From CALMFQ01 sp964495595 (lineage in GTDB: Bacteria; Pseudomonadota; Gammaproteobacteria; Burkholderiales; SCOH01), in NCBI GenBank assembly GCA_964495595.1, contig CAZBWH010000006.1, positions 1-59,351 of the forward strand: DNA of 59,351 bases, written 5' to 3'. The translations under genes and the position numbers were made by a program. Shown here in pieces: positions 16,049-25,155 of the stretch (the first letter of the stretch is position 1; each line of letters begins with the position of its first letter). The notes under the pieces were generated by a model that did no database searches, was not told where the DNA came from, and saw only the letters and a program-made list of their open reading frames with translations.

Positions 16049-17725
16049 ATGATGCAAATCCAGACCAACCTGCCGTCGCTCTACACCCAGCGCAAGCTGA
16101 GTGAATCGAGCGCCCAACTCGGGACGCTGATCCAGCGCCTGAGCACTGGCACACGCATCAATTCGGCCAAGGACGACGCTGCCCGGCTGGCGATTACCGA
16201 ACGCTTCACGTCCCAGGTACGCGGTAACACCCAGACGCTGCGCAACATCAACGATGGGGTTTCGATGCTACAGGTGGCCGAAGGCGCCACCGGCAATGTG
16301 ATCGACAGCCTGCAGCGGATTCGCGAACTGGCAGTGCAGGCCAATAACGCCTCGTTAAGCGCCAGCGACCGGCAAGCGCTGCAAGCTGAAGCCAACCAGT
16401 TGTTGCAAGGCATCGACAAGATCGGCCAGCAGACGGTGTTCAACGACCAGCAGGTGTTTTCACAGAATACGTCCAGCCTGGGGGGCGACGAAAACCAGCG
16501 GGCGGTGATCGACGGGCTGAAGCTGGGCTGGTTGCAGGAGGCCGAAGCACGCATCAAGCAGTTTTATGGCATCGAAGGCGATGGCGCGACGCTGACGGTT
16601 GATCTGACCTTCACCGACGGTGCCGGCAGCGTCGCGGCGCAAGTGTCCGGCACCGGGGGTGCGGGAGGCAAGGTGTACAACCAGAAGCTGGAAATCGACA
16701 TGGCCGATTTCACCCCCCCCAACTTGCCCAATGGCGGCAACGCGCCGTTCTACAACGACCGGATCATTGCCCACGAAATGGTTCACGCAGTGATGGGCCG
16801 CAGCATCAACATGACGGCGATGCCCACCTGGTTTCTGGAGGGCACCGCCGAATTGATTCACGGCGCAGACGAGCGGCTGGCCGGCGACATCGCTGCCAGC
16901 AACACCGCAACCATCGTCAACACGATTGCCGGCGCCTGGGGCAGCACCAGCGCCGACTATTCCTCGGCCTACGCGGCTACCCGCTACCTGCACGACCAGC
17001 TGAAAGGCATGGGTGTGGAAGACGGCATCAAAGGATTGATTCAGGAGCTGGCGAGCAGTGGGTCGACGCTGGATGCTGCGCTCAACACGGTCACCAGCGG
17101 GGTGTATGCCACCGAAGGCGACTTTGTCACCGACTGGCAGGCCAACGGTGCCGCTTACATCACTGGCACCATGAATCTGACCAATACCGATACCGGCGGC
17201 ATCGGCGGGCTGGACGCCGACGGCGGCGCCGAGCAAACAGCAGAAAGCGTGTATACCGGACATGGATCGCGTTACGGCGAGCAGGTGCTGGATGGCTTCA
17301 AGCTGGCATTTCCCACCTTGGGCGGCGGCACCGATATCCGCTGGATGGATTTGCAGGTGGGTGCCAACGCCCGCGAAACGATCAAGACCGGCTTTGCCGC
17401 GATGAACAGCAGCGCGCTGGGCGTCAGCGACGTCGACCTGGACAAGCTGCCGTCATTCGCGCTGGTGCATGTCGACCAGGCACTGGATTTCGTCAACCGC
17501 AGCCGGGCCGAGATGGGCGCCACGCTGTCGCGGCTGGAATTCACCGCAGCCAAGCAATCCATCTCTATCGAAAACCTCAGTACCGCCCGCTCAAGGATGC
17601 GCGACACCGACTACGCCGAAGAAACCGCCGGCCTTGCGCGCCAGCAAATCCTGCAGCAGTCGGCCTCAGCCATGCTGGCCCAGGCCAATCAGGTGCCGCA
17701 ACTGGTGCTGAGCCTGCTGCGCTGA
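16049..17725 (+). CDS. Flagellinolysin: flagellin with an internal HExxH metalloprotease domain
   Basis: This 558-aa protein has standard flagellin D0/D1 ends: residues about 1-140 (KLSESSAQLGTLIQRLSTG, INSAKDDAARLAITERFTSQ) and about 470-558 (STARSRMRDTDYAEETAGLA, QQSASAMLAQANQVPQLVLS). The variable middle, normally the surface-exposed D2/D3, is instead a zinc peptidase domain with HEMVH at residues 242-246 and a likely third ligand/glutamate E264 in TWFLEGTAEL (gluzincin spacing of 17). It should therefore be exported by the flagellar type III system and form enzymatically active filaments, as shown for the flagellinolysin family (collagenase-like fold). A FliA promoter lies directly upstream. 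No other flagellar genes are in the window. A second ATG three bases on could equally be the start. Confidence 0.93.
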   Translation: MMQIQTNLPSLYTQRKLSESSAQLGTLIQRLSTGTRINSAKDDAARLAITERFTSQVRGNTQTLRNINDGVSMLQVAEGATGNVIDSLQRIRELAVQANNASLSASDRQALQAEANQLLQGIDKIGQQTVFNDQQVFSQNTSSLGGDENQRAVIDGLKLGWLQEAEARIKQFYGIEGDGATLTVDLTFTDGAGSVAAQVSGTGGAGGKVYNQKLEIDMADFTPPNLPNGGNAPFYNDRIIAHEMVHAVMGRSINMTAMPTWFLEGTAELIHGADERLAGDIAASNTATIVNTIAGAWGSTSADYSSAYAATRYLHDQLKGMGVEDGIKGLIQELASSGSTLDAALNTVTSGVYATEGDFVTDWQANGAAYITGTMNLTNTDTGGIGGLDADGGAEQTAESVYTGHGSRYGEQVLDGFKLAFPTLGGGTDIRWMDLQVGANARETIKTGFAAMNSSALGVSDVDLDKLPSFALVHVDQALDFVNRSRAEMGATLSRLEFTAAKQSISIENLSTARSRMRDTDYAEETAGLARQQILQQSASAMLAQANQVPQLVLSLLR

Positions 17726-17728
17726 GTC

Positions 17729-20272
17729 TCAGCCGGCTTTTTTCTCCTGCAGTTTTTTTGCGGTTTTTTCCGCGCTGGCCAGCAACGCTGCCTGCAAGGC
17801 GCTTTCGTCGATGCGGGTCATCTGATGGATGGTCTGGCGGATTTCGGCCGGGAGGACGAACAAGGCTTCGTCAGCGGTTGCCTGCAGCCGTACATCGAAC
17901 ACCAGCGTGTCGCCGTCGCCCTGCCGCAGCAAACCGGAGCGGCTGAGCGTCTGGATGAAGTTGCGGAAAATCGCCTGATCGAAAAATTCCGGCGCCGAAA
18001 ATTCGTGCAGCAGCGAAAGCCGCTGGGCAAACAGTGAGCACAGTTCTTCCAGTTGCTGGCGGGTAATCCGCCCGGAGCCCTGCTGGGTCAGCAAGGCAAT
18101 GGTGATGTAGTAGCGCTCCAGATTCTGCTGCACGGCCTGCGCCAGCACCTCCAGCTTGACGAATTCCGGACTGTTGCGGCGTGGCGCGTACACCAGGTCG
18201 ACTTCGCGCCGCTCGGTCAGCAGGCCCTGTGCCACGTAAACGTCGATATAACGGCTGATGACCGGCGCCAGCTCGCTCTGCTGCCAGTGCAGGAACAGCT
18301 CAGATTGCAGGAACGGGTAGACGTTGCCAATCAGCTCGATCAACTGCTGGCGGGTCAGTTCGGCATTGTGGGTCAGGTAGCAGGCGATCAGTGCCGGGAT
18401 GGTGTACAGATGCAGGATGTTGTTGCGGAAATAGGTCAGCATCATCGCCTGCTCCGGCTGGGTCACCACCACATTGCCCAGCGGGTGCTTCATCCGCTGC
18501 AACACTTTCATCCGCTCGCCGTAATCGAGCACCTGGCGGCCATTCAGCTCGCTCAGGCCGATGCGGTCGGAATACGGCACTTCGGTCATCAACAGCCGGT
18601 AGAGATCGAGCTGCTCGACCAGCTTTTCCTCATCCATTGATTGCTTGGGGGTGGACAGCAACACCAGCGACAGCAGCGCAATCGGGTTGGCTACCGCGGC
18701 ACTGTTGATGCGGGTAACGATCTGGTTGGCCAGCGTGTCGACGGTCTGGGTCAGCCACGGGGTTTTCACCTCCGGGTCGACCGTTTCGTTGCGCCAGCCC
18801 TGATGCACCTGATCCAGCAGCCCCTCCAGATAGATCGGCTGGCCGAAATTGACGTGTACCTTGCCAAACACCCGCTCGATGTCACGCAGGGTTTTCAGCA
18901 GGCCGAAAACCGATTCTTTCTCTTTCGGCTTGCCTGACAACTCGGCGACGTAGGTCTTGCCTTCCATCACCCGCTCGTAACCGAAGTAGATCGGCACGAA
19001 CACGATCGGCCGCGAGTGGTCGCGCAGGTAGCTCTGCAGCGTCATTGCCAGCATGCCGCCCTTGGGCTGCAATAGCCGGCCGGTGCGGCTGCGGCCGCCC
19101 TCGATGAAGTATTCCATCGGGAAGCCGCCGGAGATCATCATGTGCATGTATTCGTTGAATACGGCGGCGTACAGGTTGTTGCCCTTGAACGAGCGGCGCA
19201 GGAAAAACGCCCCGCCGCGACGCAGGATGCCGCCGACCACCGGCAGGTTCAGGTTTGCCCCGGCGGCAATGTGCGGCACCATCATGCCGTGGGTGAAAAT
19301 CACGTAAGACAGCAGCAGGTAGTCGATGTGGCTGCGGTGGCAGGGTACGTAAATGATTTCGTGGCCGGGGGCGATGTTGGCCACTTCATCCAGCCGGCGC
19401 ACATCAACGCCATCGTACAGCCGGGTCCACAGCCAGGTGAGAAACACCTCGTAGGCACGGATGGTGGGGTAGGAATAATCGGCAGCGATCTCCAGCGCAT
19501 AGCGACGGGCATCGGTGCGCACCTTGTCGACCGGCAGCGCCTTGGCCTGCGCCTCGGCTGCAATCGCCTGTTCGACATTGGTCGAGCTCAGGAGCGAGTT
19601 GACCTGGGTGCGGCGGTGCGACAAGTCCGGGCCAATGGCCATCTCGCGCTGGCGGCGGAAGTGCACCCGCAGCACCCGCGACAGCTTGCGCAGCGTCCGT
19701 TCTTCGCCCAGCTTCTCGTCGACCAGCGCCCGCAGGCTGACCGGATCGTTGAATTTAACGATGGTTTGCCGCCCGTGCAGCATCACGGTAAACCACTGCT
19801 TGAGCATCCCTGGCGTGGCCCAGCTGTCGGTGAACAGGATTTTGACCAGCGAGTTTTCCTTGTCCGGCGAACGGCCCCACAGAATCGTCACCGGCACCAG
19901 TTGCACGTCCAGGGTCGAATCGGCCTCGACCGCGCTGATCAGCCGCTTCAGGCGGGGCGAGGTTTCAAAGCGGTTGGGCTGCAGCAGCGAAGGCTTGTCG
20001 GCCCGGGTGAGAAAGAAAAACGAACGGTCTTCCTTCAGCCAGCCGCTTTTCATCCGGTTCAGCGGTCGGGGCAATTTCAGCGTCTGGGTTTCGTTTTCCA
20101 GCACCAGCAGCGACGACAATTGCCGGGTCTGCAGCACATAACACACCGGCTGATCGGGTTTGAGATTGAGCGCCGCCAGATCCTGCGGAAACACCTTGGT
20201 GCGCACCCACAGATACAGCACCTTGCGCGATACCAGCGAAGCGAGACGATCCAGACCAAGAATTTTGAGCAT
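17729..20272 (-). CDS. plsB: Glycerol-3-phosphate 1-O-acyltransferase
   Basis: This 847-aa inner-membrane enzyme acylates glycerol-3-phosphate at sn-1, the first step of phospholipid synthesis. The acyltransferase block I is CHRSHIDYLLLS with the HX4D motif at H312-D317. Block II is GAFFLRRSF, block III is FIEGGRSRTGRLLQPKGGML and block IV is VFVPIYFGYERV. Length fits PlsB (E. coli 807 aa). The ATG at 20272 gives MLKILGLDRLASLV; a more upstream ATG at 20302 would add 10 residues with no similarity. The stop lies 3 bases from the convergent flagellinolysin stop. It is divergent from pap. Confidence 0.96.
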   Translation of the reverse strand: MLKILGLDRLASLVSRKVLYLWVRTKVFPQDLAALNLKPDQPVCYVLQTRQLSSLLVLENETQTLKLPRPLNRMKSGWLKEDRSFFFLTRADKPSLLQPNRFETSPRLKRLISAVEADSTLDVQLVPVTILWGRSPDKENSLVKILFTDSWATPGMLKQWFTVMLHGRQTIVKFNDPVSLRALVDEKLGEERTLRKLSRVLRVHFRRQREMAIGPDLSHRRTQVNSLLSSTNVEQAIAAEAQAKALPVDKVRTDARRYALEIAADYSYPTIRAYEVFLTWLWTRLYDGVDVRRLDEVANIAPGHEIIYVPCHRSHIDYLLLSYVIFTHGMMVPHIAAGANLNLPVVGGILRRGGAFFLRRSFKGNNLYAAVFNEYMHMMISGGFPMEYFIEGGRSRTGRLLQPKGGMLAMTLQSYLRDHSRPIVFVPIYFGYERVMEGKTYVAELSGKPKEKESVFGLLKTLRDIERVFGKVHVNFGQPIYLEGLLDQVHQGWRNETVDPEVKTPWLTQTVDTLANQIVTRINSAAVANPIALLSLVLLSTPKQSMDEEKLVEQLDLYRLLMTEVPYSDRIGLSELNGRQVLDYGERMKVLQRMKHPLGNVVVTQPEQAMMLTYFRNNILHLYTIPALIACYLTHNAELTRQQLIELIGNVYPFLQSELFLHWQQSELAPVISRYIDVYVAQGLLTERREVDLVYAPRRNSPEFVKLEVLAQAVQQNLERYYITIALLTQQGSGRITRQQLEELCSLFAQRLSLLHEFSAPEFFDQAIFRNFIQTLSRSGLLRQGDGDTLVFDVRLQATADEALFVLPAEIRQTIHQMTRIDESALQAALLASAEKTAKKLQEKKAG

Positions 20273-20479
20273 GTTTTGACAATGGATGGCGGGCGGGAGC
20301 ACAGCCCGGAAGCCGGCATTTTACCCCAAGCGGGCGCTGCATCCGTGGTTGGCGCGACATTGGCCGGCGGCAAACAGCGCGGGTGGGCAGCAAAAATCAC
20401 CCGCTCACGCTACAGTGAAAGCGGCAGGCAGCCCGCTCGCGCCGCCTGCCCAGTCCACCACTCGGAACCGGGAGCCACC

Positions 20480-21964
20480 ATGTTTGAATCCGCCGAACTC
20501 GGCCACAGCATTGACAAAGACACCTACCGCCAGCGCGAGCCAGAACTGCGCGAGGCCTTGCTGGATATCCAGTACGAACTGAAAGAATGCGGCAAGTTTC
20601 CGGTACTGGTGATCGTCGGCGGGCTGGATGGTGCCGGCCGGGGCGAGACGGTGAATCTGCTCAATGCCTGGATGGATCCGCGGCTGATCAGCACCCATGC
20701 GTTTGGCACCAAGTCGGACGAAGAATCGGAGCGCCCGCACATGTGGCGCTTCTGGCGTGCCTTGCCGGCCAAGGGCCGGATCGGCGTCCATTTTGGCTCT
20801 TGGTATCTTGACCCGATCCACCTGCGGCTGCAAAAACGCTTTGGCCAGGCTGAACTGGATCAACGGATCGAAGAAATCGTACGGCTGGAGAAAATGCTCA
20901 GCAACGAAGGCGTGCTACTACTTAAATTCTGGTTTCACCTGTCGAAAAAGGCACAGAAAGCCCGGCTGCAGGATTTACAGGACAATCCGCTGACCCGCTG
21001 GCGAGTGACCGACGAAGACTGGCGGCGGCACGAGCAGTACGACCGCATCCGCAAGGTAGCCGAGCATGTGCTGCGCCAGACCAGCACCGGTGATGCACCG
21101 TGGATCGTGGTCGAGGGCAGCGAGGACCGCTACCGCAACCTGACGGTCGGCAGCCTGCTGCTGGATGCAGTCCAACGTCAGCTTGCCCGTGTCAACACCC
21201 CGCGCCAACGGGTGGAGGCGCCGCCGATCCTGCCGCCGATCGACAATGTACGCCTGCTCGACCGGCTCGACCTGTCGCTCACGCTGGACAAGAAAACCTA
21301 CGCCCGGGAGCTGGAAAGCCTGCAGGGCCAGTTCAACAAACTGACCCGCGACGACCGCTTCCGCAACCGCTCGCTGATCGTGGTGTTCGAAGGCAACGAC
21401 GCTGCCGGCAAGGGCGGCAGCATCCGCCGCATCAGCGCCGCCCTGGACGCCCGCCAATACCAGATCGTGCCGATTGCCGCGCCCACCGAAGAAGAGCGTG
21501 CCCAGCCCTACCTGTGGCGCTTCTGGCGCCATTTGCCGCGCCACGGACGGGTGACCATCTTTGATCGCTCGTGGTACGGCCGGGTGCTGGTCGAACGGGT
21601 GGAAGGCTTTTGCAGCCACGCCGAGTGGATGCGCGGCTACGGCGAAATCAACGATTTCGAACGCCAAATGGCGGCACACGGCGCAATCATCGTTAAATTC
21701 TGGCTGGCAATCTCGCAGGAAGAGCAGCTCAAGCGCTTCAAGGAGCGGGAAGCGATTGGCTTCAAGCGCTTCAAGATCACCGAAGAAGACTGGCGCAACC
21801 GTGACAAATGGGACGATTACGTGCTGGCCGTAGGCGACATGGTCGACCGCACCAGCACCAGCATTGCGCCGTGGACACTGGTCGAGGCCAACGACAAGAA
21901 CTTCGCCCGGGTCAAAGTGTTACAGACACTGTGCGAACGGCTGAAAGACGCCCTGCAAAATTAA
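20480..21964 (+). CDS. pap: Polyphosphate:AMP phosphotransferase (tandem PPK2)
   Basis: This 494-aa cytoplasmic enzyme consists of two PPK2 domains (about 1-235 and 270-494), the arrangement of polyphosphate:AMP phosphotransferases that phosphorylate AMP to ADP with polyphosphate. The C-terminal domain has a canonical P-loop (FEGNDAAGKGGSIRRI), the lid WRFWRHLPRHGRV and FDRSWYGRVLVERVEG. The N-terminal P-loop is altered (VGGLDGAGRGETVNLL, Arg replacing the P-loop Lys), as usual for the non-catalytic first domain of this class. The ATG at 20480 follows GGGAGCCACC. A perfect REP-like palindrome follows the stop by 14 bases. Confidence 0.93.
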   Translation: MFESAELGHSIDKDTYRQREPELREALLDIQYELKECGKFPVLVIVGGLDGAGRGETVNLLNAWMDPRLISTHAFGTKSDEESERPHMWRFWRALPAKGRIGVHFGSWYLDPIHLRLQKRFGQAELDQRIEEIVRLEKMLSNEGVLLLKFWFHLSKKAQKARLQDLQDNPLTRWRVTDEDWRRHEQYDRIRKVAEHVLRQTSTGDAPWIVVEGSEDRYRNLTVGSLLLDAVQRQLARVNTPRQRVEAPPILPPIDNVRLLDRLDLSLTLDKKTYARELESLQGQFNKLTRDDRFRNRSLIVVFEGNDAAGKGGSIRRISAALDARQYQIVPIAAPTEEERAQPYLWRFWRHLPRHGRVTIFDRSWYGRVLVERVEGFCSHAEWMRGYGEINDFERQMAAHGAIIVKFWLAISQEEQLKRFKEREAIGFKRFKITEEDWRNRDKWDDYVLAVGDMVDRTSTSIAPWTLVEANDKNFARVKVLQTLCERLKDALQN

Positions 21965-21978
21965 GCGTCAATAACGAC

Positions 21979-22050
21979 CGGCCTGCGCGCCGCTCTGGTA
22001 TTGGTCTGCAGGCCAAGCTGCAAGCCAATACCAGAGCGGCGCGCAGGCCG
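21979..22050. repeat. REP-like palindromic intergenic repeat, copy 2
   Basis: This 72-bp element has two perfect 26-base arms (21979-22004 and 22025-22050) around a 20-base loop. The right arm contains the family core CCAATACCAGAGCGGC. It separates the convergent pap and tcdA genes and probably acts as a long hairpin terminator. It is the most regular of the four copies. Confidence 0.85.
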
Positions 22051-22083
22051 ATGGCAGGGTGAGCTGCGGAGAACGCCGCTGGC

Positions 22084-22869
22084 TTATTCGCCGGCCAGCT
22101 TGCGCAGAACCCAGCCGGCCGCCATCAAGCCAAAACCGGCCGTCACGCACACCGACGAACCGAATCCGGCGCAGTTCAGCCCGGTCACGCCAGGCGCATC
22201 AGCGCCCTCCTCCACCTCACACGCGGCGCCGTCGGTGGCCGGATACCGCAGCGGCTCGGTGGAATACACCGCAGCCACGTCAAAACGCTTTTTCGGATCC
22301 CGCGGATAGCCGTAGTCGCGGCGCAGATTCTGCCGAACCTTGGCCAGCAACGGGTCTTGCGTGGTTCTGGCCAGATCACCGATCTCGATCCGGGTCGGGT
22401 CGAGCTGGCCCCCGGCACCGCCGCAGGTAATCAACCGCACCTTGTGGCGCCGGCACCAGGCAATCAACGCAGTTTTGGTCCTGACGCTGTCGATGGCATC
22501 GATCACCGCGCTGTAGCCGCGCCCCAGATAATCGGCCAGATTGTCGTCTGCCAGAAAATCGTCGATCAGCTCGACCTGGCAACGCGGGTTGATGTCGGCA
22601 ATCCGTGCGGCCATTGCCTCGATCTTGGCCTGGCCCAGCGTACTGTCGAGCGCGTGAATCTGCCGGTTGAGGTTGGATTCGGCCACGTGATCCAGATCGA
22701 TCAGCGTGATGCGCCCCACAGCGCTGCGCGCCAGCGCCTCGGCCGCCCACGAGCCGACGCCACCAATACCGATCACACACACATGTGCCTGCTGCAACGC
22801 CGCGAACCCGGCCGCGCCGTACAGTTTGCGCACCCCGCCAAAACGGCGGTCAAAATCGAAATCGGTCAT
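22084..22869 (-). CDS. tcdA: tRNA threonylcarbamoyladenosine dehydratase TcdA (CsdL)
   Basis: This 261-aa E1-like enzyme uses ATP to cyclise t6A37 of tRNA to ct6A. It begins with RRFGGVRKLYGAAGFAALQQ, then the nucleotide-binding VIGIGGVGSWAAEALARS, the acidic LIDLDHVAESNLNRQIHA, VIDAIDSVRTKTALIAWC, and the family ending VTAGFGLMAAGWVLRKLAG with a hydrophobic C-terminal helix. The length matches E. coli TcdA (268 aa). It appears monocistronic and is divergent from the LysE exporter gene, with 191 bases between the starts. Confidence 0.94.
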   Translation of the reverse strand: MTDFDFDRRFGGVRKLYGAAGFAALQQAHVCVIGIGGVGSWAAEALARSAVGRITLIDLDHVAESNLNRQIHALDSTLGQAKIEAMAARIADINPRCQVELIDDFLADDNLADYLGRGYSAVIDAIDSVRTKTALIAWCRRHKVRLITCGGAGGQLDPTRIEIGDLARTTQDPLLAKVRQNLRRDYGYPRDPKKRFDVAAVYSTEPLRYPATDGAACEVEEGADAPGVTGLNCAGFGSSVCVTAGFGLMAAGWVLRKLAGE

Positions 22870-23060
22870 GCGGCCTGCTGCGCCCGCAAGAGGGCCAGGT
22901 CTGTCTGCCCGGGTCTGTCTTGAAATGGATTCACGTCGTTCAACCGCTGAAAAGGCCCTGTTGGCCCGGATTTTAGGTCGTTTCCGGCCAAAAAAGCAGC
23001 CCCCTTACGCCCGGGCAGTGAAACAATAGGCGTTCCCCGAACTGCCCGTCGAGTGTTGTC

Positions 23061-23678
23061 ATGATTGCCTTGCCTGACCTGCTGATGTTTGTCGCCGCCC
23101 TGGTCGCCGTATACCTGCTGCCGGGCCCGGACATGGCGCTGATGATTTCCAGCTCGGCGTTCAACGGCGCCAGAAGCGGCTTGCTGACCGCCGTCGGCCT
23201 GGCCATTGCCCGAACAGTGCATGTCATACTTTCTGCCGTCGGCCTGGCGGCATTGCTGCATGCGCATCCGGCCTTGTTCGACGGCGTGCGCTGGCTGGGT
23301 GCGGCCTACCTGCTGTTGCTGGCCTGGAAACTGCTGCGCACCAGTGCAAGCAGCGACGCCGCGCAAGGCCATCAGGCCGGCCGGGGCTGGGCGGCGATCC
23401 GCAGCGGCATCATGACCAATCTGCTCAACCCCAAAGCACTGATGTTTTGCGCGTTCCTGCTGCCACAGTTCATTACTGCGCAGCACAATCTCACCACCCA
23501 GTATCTGACCCTGGGCGCCATTCTGGTCGGGCTTGGCTTCGCCTTCGACCTCGTCTACGCCCTTGCCGCCGCCCGCCTGGCCCAACGTCTTGCCGGCTCC
23601 GGCACCATCCAGACAGCCTGCCGGCTGCTGCTGGCGGGCATTTTCGGCGCCGCGGCCATTCGCCTGGGCTTGCAGTGA
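23061..23678 (+). CDS. LysE/RhtB-family amino acid exporter
   Basis: This 205-aa inner-membrane protein has the six-helix LysE/RhtB fold. The signature YLLPGPDMALMISSSAFNGA (about residues 18-37) is followed by ARSGLLTAVGLAIARTVHVI and the central GIMTNLLNPKALMFCAFLLP, both typical of homoserine/threonine/leucine exporters. The amino acid exported is unknown. The ATG at 23061 is the natural start. It is followed by the pseudouridine synthase gene after 84 bases and may not be co-transcribed. Confidence 0.93.
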   Translation: MIALPDLLMFVAALVAVYLLPGPDMALMISSSAFNGARSGLLTAVGLAIARTVHVILSAVGLAALLHAHPALFDGVRWLGAAYLLLLAWKLLRTSASSDAAQGHQAGRGWAAIRSGIMTNLLNPKALMFCAFLLPQFITAQHNLTTQYLTLGAILVGLGFAFDLVYALAAARLAQRLAGSGTIQTACRLLLAGIFGAAAIRLGLQ

Positions 23679-23762
23679 TGCATGGCCGGCGCGGTGAACC
23701 GTTACGCCACGACACGCATCAACAGCGCCCTTGCGGGATGATATCGGTTTACAATCCAGGGC

Positions 23763-24497
23763 ATGGAACCAATCCGCTTATCCAAACGCATGGCCGAACT
23801 CGGTCTGTGCTCGCGGCGCGAAGCCGACGAATATATTGCCCGGGGCTGGGTCAAGGTTGACGGCGTGGTCGTCGACCAGTTGGGCAGCAAAGTCACCCCA
23901 CAGCAGAAAATCACCCTCGACGCGCAGGCCAGCGCCACCCAGGCCAACCGCGTCACCATCCTGCTGAACAAGCCGATCGGCTACGTGTCCGGCCAGGCCG
24001 AAAACGGCTACCAGCCAGCATACGTGCTGGTCACCGCCGACAACCAGTGGCCGGACGACCCGAGCCCGATCGAGTTTCATCCGCTGCACTGCAAGCATCT
24101 GGCACCGGCCGGCCGGCTGGACATCGACTCGGTCGGACTGCTGGTACTGACTCAGGATGGCCGCATTGCCAAACAACTGATCGGCGAAGATTCCGACGTC
24201 GAAAAAGAATACCTGGTGCGCGTTTCCGGCCGCCTGTCGCAAGAGGGGCTGAAACTGCTCAATTTCGGCCTCAGCCTGGATGGCCAGCCACTCAAGCGTG
24301 CCAAGGTCAACTGGCAAAATCAGGATCAGTTGCGCTTTATCCTCAGGGAAGGCAAAAAGCGCCAGATTCGCCGCATGTGCGAGCTGGTCGGGCTGCGCGT
24401 GGTCGGCCTGAAGCGGATTCGCATCGGCAAGGTGGTGCTGGGCGATCTGCCAACCGGGCAGTGGCGCTATCTGGGCGCAAACGAATCGTTCCGCTGA
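23763..24497 (+). CDS. rluF: RluF-like 23S rRNA pseudouridine synthase
   Basis: This 244-aa enzyme belongs to the RsuA/RluB/RluE/RluF group. The N-terminal S4 domain is IRLSKRMAELGLCSRREADE (RluF-like), and the catalytic domain has LLNKPIGYVSG and the nucleophile motif AGRLDIDSVGLLVLTQDG. The C-terminal REGKKRQIRRMCELVGLRVV and LPTGQWRYLG match RluF best. RluF modifies U2604 (and U2605) of 23S rRNA. An insertion of about 25 residues around PAYVLVTADNQWPDD separates the two catalytic strands and is not in E. coli RluF, so the precise target is uncertain. Confidence 0.78.
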   Translation: MEPIRLSKRMAELGLCSRREADEYIARGWVKVDGVVVDQLGSKVTPQQKITLDAQASATQANRVTILLNKPIGYVSGQAENGYQPAYVLVTADNQWPDDPSPIEFHPLHCKHLAPAGRLDIDSVGLLVLTQDGRIAKQLIGEDSDVEKEYLVRVSGRLSQEGLKLLNFGLSLDGQPLKRAKVNWQNQDQLRFILREGKKRQIRRMCELVGLRVVGLKRIRIGKVVLGDLPTGQWRYLGANESFR

Positions 24498-24507
24498 GCA
24501 CTGCGAA

Positions 24508-24552
24508 TGTATCAATCTGTAACAGGCGGCGCGCTGTTTACAAATTGATACA
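24508..24552. promoter_or_regulatory. Large palindromic operator upstream of the Spy-like gene
   Basis: TGTATCAATCTGTAACAG (24508-24525) faces an almost perfect complement (24534-24552, read in reverse as TGTATCAATTTGTAAACAG) across 8 bases. Each half itself holds a tandem TGTATC-4-TGTAAC/TGTAAA pair at 10-bp periodicity, the pattern bound by OmpR/PhoP-type response regulators. Its place 82 bases before the Spy-like start suggests envelope-stress control; the regulator is not identified. Confidence 0.6.
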
Positions 24553-24633
24553 AACCGGCGCTTGTGCCACACACTCCCGCTACAAATCCGGCCTACACTG
24601 CAGCCATGCATTCAGCACAACAGGAGCAGTGAC

Positions 24634-25113
24634 ATGAACCGTTCGATCAAGCACACCCTTCTCGCCAGCGCCCTGCTGGCCACCCTGTCGATGCCGGCCT
24701 TGGCTGACCGCCATCACGGCGGCAAACCGATGATGATGGGTCCGTGGGCTGCGCTGCAGCAGGCCAAGCCGCAACTCAATCTCAGCACCGAGCAGTCTGC
24801 CCTGTGGAGCGCAGCAGAAGCCGCTTCGAAAACCAGCCGCGAGATGATGCGCTCGGGAATGGACAAATCGCGGGCACTGTTTGACGAACAGAAAAACCAG
24901 TCGATCCTCGATCTGCAGAAACTGAACGATGCCTTCGAAACCCATCGCAACGAAACCAAAGCGCTGCATGACAAGGAACGCGAAGCCTGGCTGAAGCTGT
25001 ACGCCAGCCTGGACAACACGCAAAAGCAGACCGCCAGCGTGTTCATCAAGCAGCACTGGCAGCGGATGGGCAAGCGCATGGAGCGCTTCCAGCGCGGCAT
25101 GGATCGTCCGTAA
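24634..25113 (+). CDS. Spy/CpxP-like periplasmic protein
   Basis: This 159-aa protein has a signal peptide (IKHTLLASALLATLSMPALA, cleavage likely before DRHHGG) and a mature all-helical domain. LNLSTEQSALWSAAEAAS and LYASLDNTQKQTASVFIKQH are degenerate LTxxQ-type motifs of the Spy/CpxP family, whose members are periplasmic chaperones or metal/stress sensors. The mature N-terminus DRHHGGKPMMMG is rich in His and Met, compatible with copper binding. ATG 24634 has AGGAG upstream. A long operator-like palindrome lies ahead of it and a strong terminator after it, so it is monocistronic and probably inducible. Confidence 0.75.
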   Translation: MNRSIKHTLLASALLATLSMPALADRHHGGKPMMMGPWAALQQAKPQLNLSTEQSALWSAAEAASKTSREMMRSGMDKSRALFDEQKNQSILDLQKLNDAFETHRNETKALHDKEREAWLKLYASLDNTQKQTASVFIKQHWQRMGKRMERFQRGMDRP

Positions 25114-25155
25114 CCCTTTTTTCCTCCGAGTCTTTCTCCCTGTCGAGAGGCCCTT

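Noticed and set aside
19142..20479. A 446-codon N-terminal extension of the pap frame running antisense to plsB
   Set aside because: The PPK2 family starts at MFESAELG (20480); the extension overlaps plsB on the other strand and shows no similarity.
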